A stretch of DNA of 64,000 bases from Veillonella magna DSM 19857 (GTDB taxonomy: Bacteria; Bacillota; Negativicutes; Veillonellales; Veillonellaceae): assembly GCF_000428745.1 (NCBI RefSeq), contig NZ_AUAN01000010.1:31851-95850 (forward strand), read 5' to 3'. Numbering within the stretch: the stretch's first letter is position 1; each line of letters starts with the position of its first letter. The notes under the pieces were generated by a model. It searched no databases and had not been told where the DNA came from. It saw nothing but the letters and a program-made list of their open reading frames with translations. The position numbers and the translations under genes were made by a program. Positions 55,085 through 62,635 of the stretch are shown piece by piece.

Positions 55085-55190
55085 ACAGGTGCAAAAAATC
55101 CCCGCCTATGCTATACTCAAATTGCTGATTTGGTTTCGCATAGGCGGAGCTTGGCGGCTTATCTATCATTAGGTAAGCCGTCTTTTTCTT
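55085..55190 (+). ncRNA. Candidate small RNA opposite the rep leader / origin-like structure
   Basis: On the plus strand: TTGACC (55048-55053), 17-nt spacer, TAAAAA (55071-55076); then a 10-bp perfect stem CCGCCTATGC/GCATAGGCGG (55102-55111 / 55138-55147) with an inner CAAAT/ATTTG pairing. After it comes a second hairpin (55155-55164 / 55171-55180) followed by TCTTTTTCTTT. This is the layout of a ~105-nt RNA ending in a terminator. The -10 box is weak, and the second hairpin overlaps the end of a possible small minus-strand gene. Alternative: double-strand origin of the HUH initiator. Confidence 0.35.
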
Positions 55191-55323
55191 TATGTCCGCA
55201 CCGCGTGATACCTTCAAATCTAAAACGGTACGCGCATGTCTTGCATCTCTGCAATGGCTCTATTCTCTTCGTCACGGCGCAATGGACGTGGCTTTTCACT
55301 GTCTGTACCTTCCTTTCCTTCAT
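55159..55323 (-). CDS. Possible small zinc-ribbon protein
   Basis: 54 residues from ATG 55323 (GAGG upstream). CKTCAYRFRFEGITRCGHKEK suggests a small zinc knuckle. It overlaps the preceding gene by 104 nt, and its end lies inside a hairpin, so support is moderate. Confidence 0.4.
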   Translation of the reverse strand: MKERKVQTVKSHVHCAVTKRIEPLQRCKTCAYRFRFEGITRCGHKEKDGLPNDR

Positions 55324-55648
55324 TCGTATCCTCCACAACTTCAATCTTTCGTAACATTTTCCGGAATGCCTCATAGTTCATTTTCATTACCTTGCCGTCC
55401 GCATCAAAGCGTACATAGAATAGTCCCGTATCGTCATCGATGCTAAGCATCATACCCTCATATAAAAAGTCTTTAAGGTCTGCATGGTCCAGCGTTTCGA
55501 AAAATTCTGGATCCATCATATCCGGCGCGGCTAAGGTACCCCACGTTTTACGCTTAATTCGTACGGTCCCGGTATGCCGTCCCTTCCGGAACGTGTAATC
55601 AATTACATACTCTTTTTTCACGTAATTTCCCTCCTTGTATACTGCCAT
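55220..55648 (-). CDS. Phage early protein, unknown
   Basis: 142 residues, basic beta-rich first half (YTFRKGRHTGTVRIKRKTWG) and an acidic C-terminus (EDTNEGKEGTDSEKP). No family recognised. Part of the leftward early operon, overlapping its upstream neighbour by 50 nt. Confidence 0.6.
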   Translation of the reverse strand: MAVYKEGNYVKKEYVIDYTFRKGRHTGTVRIKRKTWGTLAAPDMMDPEFFETLDHADLKDFLYEGMMLSIDDDTGLFYVRFDADGKVMKMNYEAFRKMLRKIEVVEDTNEGKEGTDSEKPRPLRRDEENRAIAEMQDMRVPF

Positions 55649-55913
55649 CCTCCAGAGACATATAAATTATCCCTAATAAATCTTTTACTGTAATCGGCTT
55701 CCCGTCAGTATAACTATTAAACTTCTCCGTCGCTGCCTCAATCGCCGTCAACATAGCCGCACAGATGAGTGCTAACCGTCCCCCGCTCTCTACGTTTTCC
55801 GGAACGCTTATCTTTCCTTTAGACACTACCGGCATAGACTTCATCTCTTTGATACGCTTACCGTCCGTCATGGCACTTGTTTCTACTTTGAGTACTAATG
55901 TTTCTTCGTTCAT
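55599..55913 (-). CDS. Phage early protein, unknown
   Basis: 104 residues with a helical stretch LALICAAMLTAIEAATEKF; no clear membrane segment or motif. Overlaps the upstream gene by 4 nt. Confidence 0.6.
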   Translation of the reverse strand: MNEETLVLKVETSAMTDGKRIKEMKSMPVVSKGKISVPENVESGGRLALICAAMLTAIEAATEKFNSYTDGKPITVKDLLGIIYMSLEDGSIQGGKLREKRVCN

Positions 55914-56158
55914 ATTTTTTCTCTCCTCACCGTATACGTCACTTTATATTGCCCGTCTTTATGCTCCACGCGCTGCATTAATTCACCACTACATGATGTA
56001 TCTATCCGTTCGCCAATAAGCACGCATATCGCACCTACAGCAATAATAAGCAGCTGCAGCGTAATATCCGCATCATGATCGATATCCATGTGCCCGACAC
56101 TGCCTAGCCATAGCAACATGCCTAAGCCAATAAGGCCATATTTGAGATACACCTTCAT
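55910..56158 (-). CDS. Small membrane protein
   Basis: 82 residues with two hydrophobic segments (YGLIGLGMLLWLGSVG; ITLQLLIIAVGAICVLIG) and a charged C-terminus. Phage early gene of unknown role. Confidence 0.6.
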   Translation of the reverse strand: MKVYLKYGLIGLGMLLWLGSVGHMDIDHDADITLQLLIIAVGAICVLIGERIDTSCSGELMQRVEHKDGQYKVTYTVRREKI

Positions 56159-56173
56159 ACAATCACCACCTTT

Positions 56174-56401
56174 CTATACCACCGTTTCACCAAAGCGTAT
56201 GTCTGTTTTTCTATCAATGTACGCCTGTAATTTGAGTCTGTTTACCTTGCATTTTCCACCTCGTTCACCAACACAAATGGATGGAAATGCCGACTCCCGA
56301 CGCCACTCTTCTAATACCTCTCGGCTAATACCCGTTAAGGCTGACGCCTCATCTAGGCTTAACATCATCTTGTGCCATATCGGTATCTCCGGCTTTTTCA
56401 T
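56174..56401 (-). CDS. Excisionase-like HTH protein
   Basis: 75 residues. LSLDEASALTGISREVLEEW followed by a wing (ICVGERGGKCKVNRLKLQAYI) is a MerR/excisionase-type winged helix. It could be Xis or an early regulator; its place in the leftward early operon allows either. Confidence 0.7.
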   Translation of the reverse strand: MKKPEIPIWHKMMLSLDEASALTGISREVLEEWRRESAFPSICVGERGGKCKVNRLKLQAYIDRKTDIRFGETVV

Positions 56402-56412
56402 GTACTCACCTC

Positions 56413-56556
56413 TTACTTCCTAACTGAAAGAGTGCAATTACAGCCGTACTCTTTTTGTATTTTCACCAACTCTTTAATCCATTCTTTAAATTCATCAATG
56501 TCAAATGCTTTAAATGACATTTCTACATTCACTTCAAATTTTGGTTCCCAGTTCAT
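56413..56556 (-). CDS. Small phage protein (47 aa)
   Basis: Begins MNWEPKFEVNVEMSFKAFDI, ends CNCTLSVRK, with GGAGGTAAGAG just before the ATG. Mostly amphipathic helix (EFKEWIKELVKIQKEYG). Unknown function; too short for most gene finders. Confidence 0.6.
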   Translation of the reverse strand: MNWEPKFEVNVEMSFKAFDIDEFKEWIKELVKIQKEYGCNCTLSVRK

Positions 56557-56575
56557 TCTCTTACCTCCATCTAAA

Positions 56576-56767
56576 TTACCTGTATCCTAATAGCATTAAC
56601 ACAACTTTTCCTAGGTTAAAAATTGTAATTAGTACGGCCACTGTTATAATCACGATGTTAATTCGAGTTATATACCGTGCGTCATGTAACCGTTCATCAA
56701 CCGATGTGTATTCTTTCTTGAATAGCACTTCCCTAAATCTCTTTATATGTCGCTTAATTACCTTCAA
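56576..56767 (-). CDS. Small membrane protein (63 aa, TTG start)
   Basis: Start TTG 56767, set by AAGGAGG ten bases upstream; a 19-residue longer reading would overlap the previous gene more. Basic N-terminus (KVIKRHIKRFREV) and one hydrophobic helix (INIVIITVAVLITIFNLGKVVLMLL). Confidence 0.55.
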   Translation of the reverse strand: MKVIKRHIKRFREVLFKKEYTSVDERLHDARYITRINIVIITVAVLITIFNLGKVVLMLLGYR

Positions 56768-56787
56768 ATACTTTCCCCTCCTTCTTG

Positions 56788-57126
56788 TCACATAAGTTTG
56801 AAATGCAGTATATATAAAGACCATAGAAGAGCTAACGCAAACAATAGAGCCGTAATATCCGCCATGTTTACGTCCTTTTTAACTCTCGCCCACAATGACG
56901 GTCTATTATGCTGCACAATTCTGTAATCACCACAGTAAATCGCCATAAATCTATTCGTCATAATTCTTATTAATTCTTTTCCCGGGCATTTTTCTAAATT
57001 ACAATTGTATTCTTTCTTTAATACCCAACAATCACATTTCGTTTTTAACTTTCCTCCACATGCTGTACAAAAGTTGCCTGCGCTTACTTCAGTACTACAT
57101 GTGGGGCATTTTATTTTTTCGTTCAT
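56788..57126 (-). CDS. Zinc-ribbon protein with C-terminal membrane anchor
   Basis: 112 residues. CPTCSTEV and CTACGG form a zinc ribbon, CDCWVLKKEYNCNLEKC adds more Cys, and MADITALLFALALLWSLYI is a C-terminal membrane helix. Possible lysogeny or superinfection-exclusion protein; no homolog recognised. Confidence 0.6.
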   Translation of the reverse strand: MNEKIKCPTCSTEVSAGNFCTACGGKLKTKCDCWVLKKEYNCNLEKCPGKELIRIMTNRFMAIYCGDYRIVQHNRPSLWARVKKDVNMADITALLFALALLWSLYILHFKLM

Positions 57127-57145
57127 CTATTTGACATACCTCAAA

Positions 57146-57379
57146 TTAAACTTGTCTACTTAACTTCTTTAAGAAATGAACAAAGCACACAATCCACTGA
57201 TACGGAAAAACAGCGAGAAGTATAAAGATATACAGAGTTACTGTAATCGTGTATCTAACATCAGTAACTTGTGAGCCTAATAATATTAGAATTACCGATA
57301 AAATATTTCCAAAAACTGAAATATATACTAGCTTTTTAAGAGCCTCCTCTCCTTGAGGCCCTTTTTTATTACTTTCCAT
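57146..57379 (-). CDS. Small two-helix membrane protein, copy A
   Basis: 77 residues from ATG 57379 (AAGGAGGTGATAAT). Starts MESNKKGPQGEEALKKL, the same N-terminal pattern as the next gene; two hydrophobic helices. Unknown function. Confidence 0.6.
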   Translation of the reverse strand: MESNKKGPQGEEALKKLVYISVFGNILSVILILLGSQVTDVRYTITVTLYIFILLAVFPYQWIVCFVHFLKKLSRQV

Positions 57380-57501
57380 TATTATCACCTCCTTATACTA
57401 TAATTGGACACAGAAAGGCTATGTTACTTAATGTGGTTAATTAGTATTATTATTACCATTGGCTGTACTGCTATAGCACATTTTGATGCAAGCCAAGTAC
57501 A

Positions 57502-57720
57502 TCAAGATTTTCTAATACAACAAAGCACATCCCAAAACAGTAACCCTACTACTAACAACCAGCCAAACGACGATAAATAATATCCGTAATCATTATGTGT
57601 AGTAGCCATCATTATTGATGTTGGCAATGCAACCACTAACTTCAATGCCGTTTTACAAACTATTAATTCTATCCTATTTAGAGCTGCATCATATTGTGGC
57701 TCTTTTTTATTACTCTCCAT
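57502..57720 (-). CDS. Small two-helix membrane protein, copy B
   Basis: 72 residues (GGGAGGTGATCAC before the ATG). Starts MESNKKEPQYDAALNRI, so related to copy A at the N-terminus although the helices differ. First gene after the Cro-like regulator. Confidence 0.6.
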   Translation of the reverse strand: MESNKKEPQYDAALNRIELIVCKTALKLVVALPTSIMMATTHNDYGYYLSSFGWLLVVGLLFWDVLCCIRKS

Positions 57721-57760
57721 GTGATCACCTCCCTCAATTCATCTTTTTAGATTTTACGAA

Positions 57761-57994
57761 CTATATTTCGTACAAAGGTGTAAAAAAAAGATAGTCGACT
57801 GTATCTTTAGAATTTAAAGCTCTTTGTATTAACTTAGCATCCCCAAGCGTGACCTGAGTGCGCCCAGCCAACTTATCTCTAAGTGTAGAATATGGTATTC
57901 CTGTACTCTCTGCTAATTTTCTTCTACTCATACGGAGTCTTCCTAGTTCTGCTTCTAAGTTAGGATAAAGTACATTATGCTTTTCTTCCATCAT
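57761..57994 (-). CDS. Cro-like HTH regulator
   Basis: 77 residues from ATG 57994 (GAGGTGATAAT). RRKLAESTGIPYSTLRDKLAGRTQVTLGDAKLI is an XRE-type helix-turn-helix (quoted in part). First gene of the leftward early operon, divergent from the CI-like repressor, so Cro by position. Confidence 0.82.
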   Translation of the reverse strand: MMEEKHNVLYPNLEAELGRLRMSRRKLAESTGIPYSTLRDKLAGRTQVTLGDAKLIQRALNSKDTVDYLFFTPLYEI

Positions 57995-58020
57995 ATTATC
58001 ACCTCTTTTCATTTGTACGT

Positions 58021-58125
58021 TATTTCGTCCACAACATCATAATATATGACATTCTATTTTTAGTCAAGCGATAAATCGTACATTTTATTATTTAAATCGT
58101 TACGCATTGTTGATATTTCGTCCAC
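58021..58125. promoter_or_regulatory. Operator region with two 12-bp direct repeats
   Basis: The same 12 bases, TATTTCGTCCAC, occur at 58021-58032 (near the start of the leftward promoter) and at 58114-58125 (between the -35 and -10 of the rightward promoter). Related half sites occur in between (ATCGTAC, ATCGTTACG). Confidence 0.7.
58039..58067 (-). promoter_or_regulatory. Leftward early promoter (cro side)
   Basis: TTGACT (58062-58067), 17-nt spacer, TATTAT (58039-58044) on the minus strand; predicted start about 58032, inside a repeat operator. Confidence 0.78.
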
Positions 58126-58138
58126 CTTATAATATAAT
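58110..58138 (+). promoter_or_regulatory. Repressor promoter
   Basis: TTGATA (58110-58115), 17-nt spacer, TATAAT (58133-58138), overlapping operator copy two. Confidence 0.78.
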
Positions 58139-58168
58139 GGAGCCATAAAAGAAGGGAGGTGTAATTCT

Positions 58169-58549
58169 ATGACCAGAGAAGAATTCTTACGAAATAAAAT
58201 ATTAGAAAAATATTCTCTTCGAGCTTTTGCCGATTTAATAGGTATGCCTCATACAACATTAAACTCTATTTTAAAAAATACTAATGGTGCTTCTGTTGCG
58301 AATTTAAAAAAGATTTGTAATGGTTTGGGTATTACTTTGGACTATCTTGCCAATTTTGATGATAATGCTAAGGAAATTTCAATATCAACACCTCCCAAGC
58401 CAAATGACCTAAATAAATTTCTTCAACAATCCCAAGTCATTTTTGATGGTGAAACCTATTCGCTTGATGATGAAGATAGAGAACTAATTATGAAGTCGCT
58501 TGAATTTGCTTTCACTGCGGCAAAGCAAGCTAATAAACGTAAAAAATAA
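58169..58549 (+). CDS. CI-like phage repressor (XRE family)
   Basis: 126 residues. N-terminal helix-turn-helix: YSLRAFADLIGMPHTTLNSIL and NLKKICNGLGITLDYLAN. The C-terminal part is short and helical, with no LexA-type peptidase, so release probably depends on the ImmA-like protease gene next to it. GGGAGGTGTAATTCT precedes the ATG. Confidence 0.88.
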   Translation: MTREEFLRNKILEKYSLRAFADLIGMPHTTLNSILKNTNGASVANLKKICNGLGITLDYLANFDDNAKEISISTPPKPNDLNKFLQQSQVIFDGETYSLDDEDRELIMKSLEFAFTAAKQANKRKK

Positions 58550-58561
58550 GGGGCTATGTGA

Positions 58562-58999
58562 ATGAAAAATATCAAATTACGAGTTGCTAATTTGGTAAAA
58601 AAATATGGAACGGCTAATCCGTTCCAGTTGGCCAGTGACCTAGGTATATTAATTTGTTATATGCCTCTTCCCTCGGGTATTCGGGGCTATCTCACTAGGC
58701 CGTTGCGAAAGAAGGTGATTATGCTTAATTCAAATTTATCAGAGCAGGAAGTTCCCATCGTGATTGCCCATGAATTAGGACATGCGATGATGCATTGTAC
58801 GAAGCATTATGTATTTCATGCTGATTCAATTAATTTTGTTCACGCAAAAGAAGAATTTGAGGCTAATCTATTTGCACTATATCTTCTATCGCATTCGCAT
58901 GATGTGGACCCTCGGTTGCTTGAAGCTGCGCCACGGAATAAGGATCTCATGACGTACCGTGAAGCGCATGAATTATTGTGTAGGTGTGTTACTGTTTAG
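58562..58999 (+). CDS. ImmA/IrrE-family metallopeptidase
   Basis: 145 residues with IVIAHELGHAMMHC: the HExxH zinc motif (His70, Glu71, His74), and a likely third ligand in EEFEANLFALYLL. ImmA-type proteins cleave the partner repressor on DNA damage. It lies 12 nt after the repressor gene, the usual ImmR-ImmA pairing. Confidence 0.88.
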   Translation: MKNIKLRVANLVKKYGTANPFQLASDLGILICYMPLPSGIRGYLTRPLRKKVIMLNSNLSEQEVPIVIAHELGHAMMHCTKHYVFHADSINFVHAKEEFEANLFALYLLSHSHDVDPRLLEAAPRNKDLMTYREAHELLCRCVTV

Positions 59000-59017
59000 G
59001 CAAAGGAGTTTATCCTT

Positions 59018-60313
59018 ATGACTGATCAACTAAATCACGCCAATTCTAACAATCCATTTTTAGAGAAATGGTATCATAGAAATTGGTTTATTTATTCAGT
59101 ATTACTACTTTCTTCTTTTATTCATTTTATCTCTATTTTCCTTATTCCTTTTCTACGTGGAAAAATCCGTTCCTATCAGCAACGATTAATTTATCTAGAA
59201 TCACTGTACCAAAATAAAGAGATTTCAGATTCCTTGCTTTCATCTGCGCGAGAATCAGCAGATAAAATAATCCAAAACGCTGAGAATCAAGCTAAGCAAA
59301 TGCTACTAAACGCATTCCTAGAAGCATCTGAAGTAAAAACTTCTGCCACCGCCGAAATCTCAGATTCCTCATCTTTACCTACAGACGATATTATCCCTGT
59401 TGAAAAGTTACAGGATATCAATACCGCTATTTTTCTTAATATGATTAAAAACCATCACGTGAACGGCCATTTTCCTAATTATTTTACTTATAAATTTGGT
59501 TTAAGATGGAAAAATCTCATTGAAAAAAATATTAATCTTGGATTATTAACCTTTAAGTCTCCAGAAGAATCTCTCAGAAATCTTACCGCTCAGGATCTCA
59601 AAGTACTTCTAAAGGCACATAATCTAAAATCCTCTGGATTAAAACATGAGCTTTTAAAACGAGCATCAACTCAACTACCTATTGATAGCCTAAAAGATCA
59701 ATTACCGCAAATTTATACTCCTACCAAACAGGGAAAAGAACTCATCGAGAAGCATATGCCATATATCCAAAACGATGTTGATAACTATTTCTCAAAAGGC
59801 GAGCTTTACCAAATTATTAGCCGTCACGAGCTTTATCGTGTACATATTAATACCACCGACATAATTATAGAGGCTCTATCTTGTCGTATTGACTATTATT
59901 TGGAACATAAAGACTGGACTTCACTTTCATATGCATTGCACCGCATGGCCAGTCAATATTTAGCAAAAGAGGATTATAAACAATACTTTTACTTCTATTT
60001 CTCTTCTCTGTACATTAACATATCCGGTGCCACTAATAATGATTCAGTGATGAGGCTTAACCACTTGCGCTTAAACTCTTATTATATCCTTACTTTAGAG
60101 AACCTTATCTTAAAGAGTTCTTTTACCAATGAGCAAATCAAAACCTTATTTTTCGAATCCGCACAAAAAATGGATTCTCTTCTGCCTTTTTCCTATTTTA
60201 CAGTCGATAGTGCCTATCAAATTTTTGTCAACTATCTTAATAAATCAATTGTTAACTTAGATTATTACGAGAATATTGCCAAACCATCTCCAAAACCTTT
60301 TTATGAAATTTAA
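59018..60313 (+). CDS. Membrane-anchored SAP-domain protein, unknown role
   Basis: 431 residues. Residues ~23-46 form one membrane helix (FIYSVLLLSSFIHFISIFL); ~50-105 a coiled coil with Lys/Glu/Gln; ~188-222 a SAP-type motif (LTAQDLKVLLKAHNLKSSGL), usually nucleic acid-binding; the rest is a helical domain without known motif. AT-rich and within the lysogeny module, so probably an expressed prophage accessory gene, perhaps exclusion or defence. I cannot assign a function. Confidence 0.7.
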   Translation: MTDQLNHANSNNPFLEKWYHRNWFIYSVLLLSSFIHFISIFLIPFLRGKIRSYQQRLIYLESLYQNKEISDSLLSSARESADKIIQNAENQAKQMLLNAFLEASEVKTSATAEISDSSSLPTDDIIPVEKLQDINTAIFLNMIKNHHVNGHFPNYFTYKFGLRWKNLIEKNINLGLLTFKSPEESLRNLTAQDLKVLLKAHNLKSSGLKHELLKRASTQLPIDSLKDQLPQIYTPTKQGKELIEKHMPYIQNDVDNYFSKGELYQIISRHELYRVHINTTDIIIEALSCRIDYYLEHKDWTSLSYALHRMASQYLAKEDYKQYFYFYFSSLYINISGATNNDSVMRLNHLRLNSYYILTLENLILKSSFTNEQIKTLFFESAQKMDSLLPFSYFTVDSAYQIFVNYLNKSIVNLDYYENIAKPSPKPFYEI

Positions 60314-60427
60314 AATTCCTGAGATCAATCATTGGAAAAGTTATTGAACTACGACGGCCTATATGAGATTTCTTTTATCATGTTATTGATAAAAAAGTAC
60401 GTTACATATTTTTACTGGAGTACTAAC

Positions 60428-61414
60428 ATGGACAATATAATTATTTATAACACCGATGACGGAAATACGAATGTAAAATTATATGCATACGATGGTACTG
60501 TTTGGATGACTCAAGCACAAATTGCAGACTTGTTTCAAACTACTGTTCAAAATATTGGATATCATTTAAGGCAATGCTTTAAATCAAGCGAACTAGATAT
60601 GGATTCAGTTGTAAAACATCATTTTATAACTGCAACAGATGGAAAAAATTACAAAACTGCATTCTATAATTTAGATGCTATTTTAGCTGTTGGGTTCCGC
60701 GTTCGTTCAAAGCGTGGAACTCAATTTAGAAAATGGGCAAATACCACTCTAAAAGAATATTTAAAAAAGGGGTTTGTAATTGATAGCGAACGTTTAAAAA
60801 ATCCGGATGGACGACCCGATTATTTTGATGAGCTATTAGAGCAAATTAGGGATATTCGAGCAAGCGAAAAGAGGTTCTATCAAAAACTTAAAGATCTATT
60901 TGCTTTATCCTCTGATTATGACCCCACGGATACTGAAACTATTAAATTTTTTACAGAAACACAGAATAAGTTTTTGTATGGAGTGACCGGTAAAACTGCG
61001 GCTGATTTAATTATTGCCCGTGCTGATGCTACCTTGCCTAATATGGGACTAACATCTTGGCAAGGTGCAATCGTCAGAAAAAAAGATATTACAATCGCAA
61101 AGAACTATCTTTCGCGCGATGAAATAGATTCATTGAATAGGCTAGTAACTATTTTCTTAGAAAGTGCTGAATTTAGAGTAAAACAGAGAAAAGATTTAAC
61201 GTTAAGCTATTGGCAAAACAATGTCAATAAATTACTTATAGACCATGATATTCCTCTCTTGCAAGGATATGGTCATACGTCTAAGAACTCTATGACTCAT
61301 TACGTAGAAAATGAATATCTAAAATTTGATTCCAGAAGAAAGCAAAAAGAAGCCAAAGAAGAAGATTTAAAGGAGCTTATTGAAATCGAAAAGTCAATTA
61401 CTAAAAAACCTTAA
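60428..61414 (+). CDS. rhuM: RhuM-family protein
   Basis: 328 residues from ATG 60428 (GGAG eight bases upstream; a longer start is unsupported). VWMTQAQIADLFQTTVQNIGYHL and the FYNLDAILAVGFRVRSKRGTQFRKWA segment are the RhuM signature. The C-terminal half is a Fic/Doc-like helical domain (HTSKNSMTHYVENEYLKFD). RhuM was named as a Salmonella pathogenicity-island gene; its activity is not known. AT-rich accessory gene between the SAP protein and integrase. Confidence 0.85.
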   Translation: MDNIIIYNTDDGNTNVKLYAYDGTVWMTQAQIADLFQTTVQNIGYHLRQCFKSSELDMDSVVKHHFITATDGKNYKTAFYNLDAILAVGFRVRSKRGTQFRKWANTTLKEYLKKGFVIDSERLKNPDGRPDYFDELLEQIRDIRASEKRFYQKLKDLFALSSDYDPTDTETIKFFTETQNKFLYGVTGKTAADLIIARADATLPNMGLTSWQGAIVRKKDITIAKNYLSRDEIDSLNRLVTIFLESAEFRVKQRKDLTLSYWQNNVNKLLIDHDIPLLQGYGHTSKNSMTHYVENEYLKFDSRRKQKEAKEEDLKELIEIEKSITKKP

Positions 61415-61415
61415 A

Positions 61416-61456
61416 ATAAAAAATCCCCCACCCCGCTGCAACGGGATGAGGGAAAC
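61416..61456 (-). terminator. Terminator facing leftward behind rhuM
   Basis: A long stem on the minus strand (arms about 61422-61433 / 61440-61451, including G-T pairs) followed by TTTTTTATTTT. No minus-strand gene ends here, so it would stop antisense transcription. Confidence 0.6.
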
Positions 61457-61505
61457 TCAATATCAGCACGGAGCTGTATACCAAGCCTAAGCAACTTATA
61501 TTATA

Positions 61506-61542
61506 CACGCTCCGGGCTTAGTTTGCCATACAAAGGAGCGTG
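61506..61542 (+). promoter_or_regulatory. Hairpin sequestering the integrase ribosome-binding site
   Basis: Perfect 8-bp arms CACGCTCC (61506-61513) and GGAGCGTG (61535-61542). The right arm contains the AAAGGAG ribosome-binding site, and six T follow, so the structure can block translation or terminate transcription just before the integrase ATG (61550). Confidence 0.55.
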
Positions 61543-61549
61543 ATTTTTT

Positions 61550-62635
61550 ATGGCACGATTAAAGAAACGTACCGATGGTCGCTACGCTGCCACGGCTATG
61601 ATTAATGGTAAGAAGCATTTCTTCTACGGAAAAACAAAAGCCGAGGCGCAAGCTCATAGAGATAAGGCATTAAAGATACATGCTGTAGCCGGAAATTATG
61701 ATGGCTCAATTACTCTAAACGAATGGGCCTCTGAATGGCTCTCCTTTAAACGCAGCCGAGTAACTGAATCCACATTAGCCAGTTATCGGCAAGTTATAAA
61801 CCACTACATTCTCCCTTATCTTGGTACGGTCAAGTTATCTAAACTATCAGCCTTGAACATACGGAGGCTGCTTGATGTATTACGGGATACCGGTCTATCT
61901 CCCCGTATCCAAATCTACGCTTATACACTGGTAAAAGCAATGCTCACACAGGCCGTAAAGGATGAGCTCATATTGAAGAATGTGGCCATTAGCATCGAGA
62001 AGCCTAAGCATACCAAAGTGCGCCAGATGGTTACCTTATCCAAAGAAGAGATTAAGCAGTTTATGGCTGTAATTCCGTCAGGAATTCATCGTCGCCTCTT
62101 TGCACTCGCCTTTGCTACCGGGCTACGCCGTTCTGAACTACTAGGATTACGATGGTCAGATGTCAATTTTGCCAAAGGAACCATATCTATCCAACAAACT
62201 GTATTACGCATCGGCAACGATATCGTTATATCCCCCACAACGAAAAATAAGAGTTCTAAGCGCACACTTTCTATTCCTGCGACTGTTATATCTCAATTAA
62301 AGATACAACGCCTAGAAACGCAAAAATGGCGGTTAAAATCCAACGAATGGAACGACAACGACTTATGCTTTCCAAAACTTGACGGATCACCCATGTATCC
62401 TACCTATCTGTCACAGCTCTGCAAAAAATATGCTACATTGTCCGGATTTAAGGATTTTACCTTTCACGATATACGTCATACCCATGCAACGCTACTTATC
62501 GAAGCCGGTGTAAATTTCAAAGTAATCCAAGTCCGCCTCGGCCACTCATCATTTAAGGAAACGATGGATACATATTCTCATGTAACCCCTATAATGGAAG
62601 CTGATGTAATTGAGAAACTGGAAAGCATACTTTGA
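61550..62635 (+). CDS. int: Tyrosine integrase
   Basis: 361 residues. N-terminal arm-binding region (RTDGRYAATAMINGKKHFFYG), SAM-like core-binding domain (LNEWASEWLSFKRSRVTESTL) and catalytic domain with GLRRSELLGLRW (Arg193), HDIRHTHAT (His306, Arg309), LGHSS (His332) and Tyr342 in DTYSH. It catalyses recombination between attP and tRNA-Leu attB. Stop codon lies at the arm-type repeats. Confidence 0.96.
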   Translation: MARLKKRTDGRYAATAMINGKKHFFYGKTKAEAQAHRDKALKIHAVAGNYDGSITLNEWASEWLSFKRSRVTESTLASYRQVINHYILPYLGTVKLSKLSALNIRRLLDVLRDTGLSPRIQIYAYTLVKAMLTQAVKDELILKNVAISIEKPKHTKVRQMVTLSKEEIKQFMAVIPSGIHRRLFALAFATGLRRSELLGLRWSDVNFAKGTISIQQTVLRIGNDIVISPTTKNKSSKRTLSIPATVISQLKIQRLETQKWRLKSNEWNDNDLCFPKLDGSPMYPTYLSQLCKKYATLSGFKDFTFHDIRHTHATLLIEAGVNFKVIQVRLGHSSFKETMDTYSHVTPIMEADVIEKLESIL

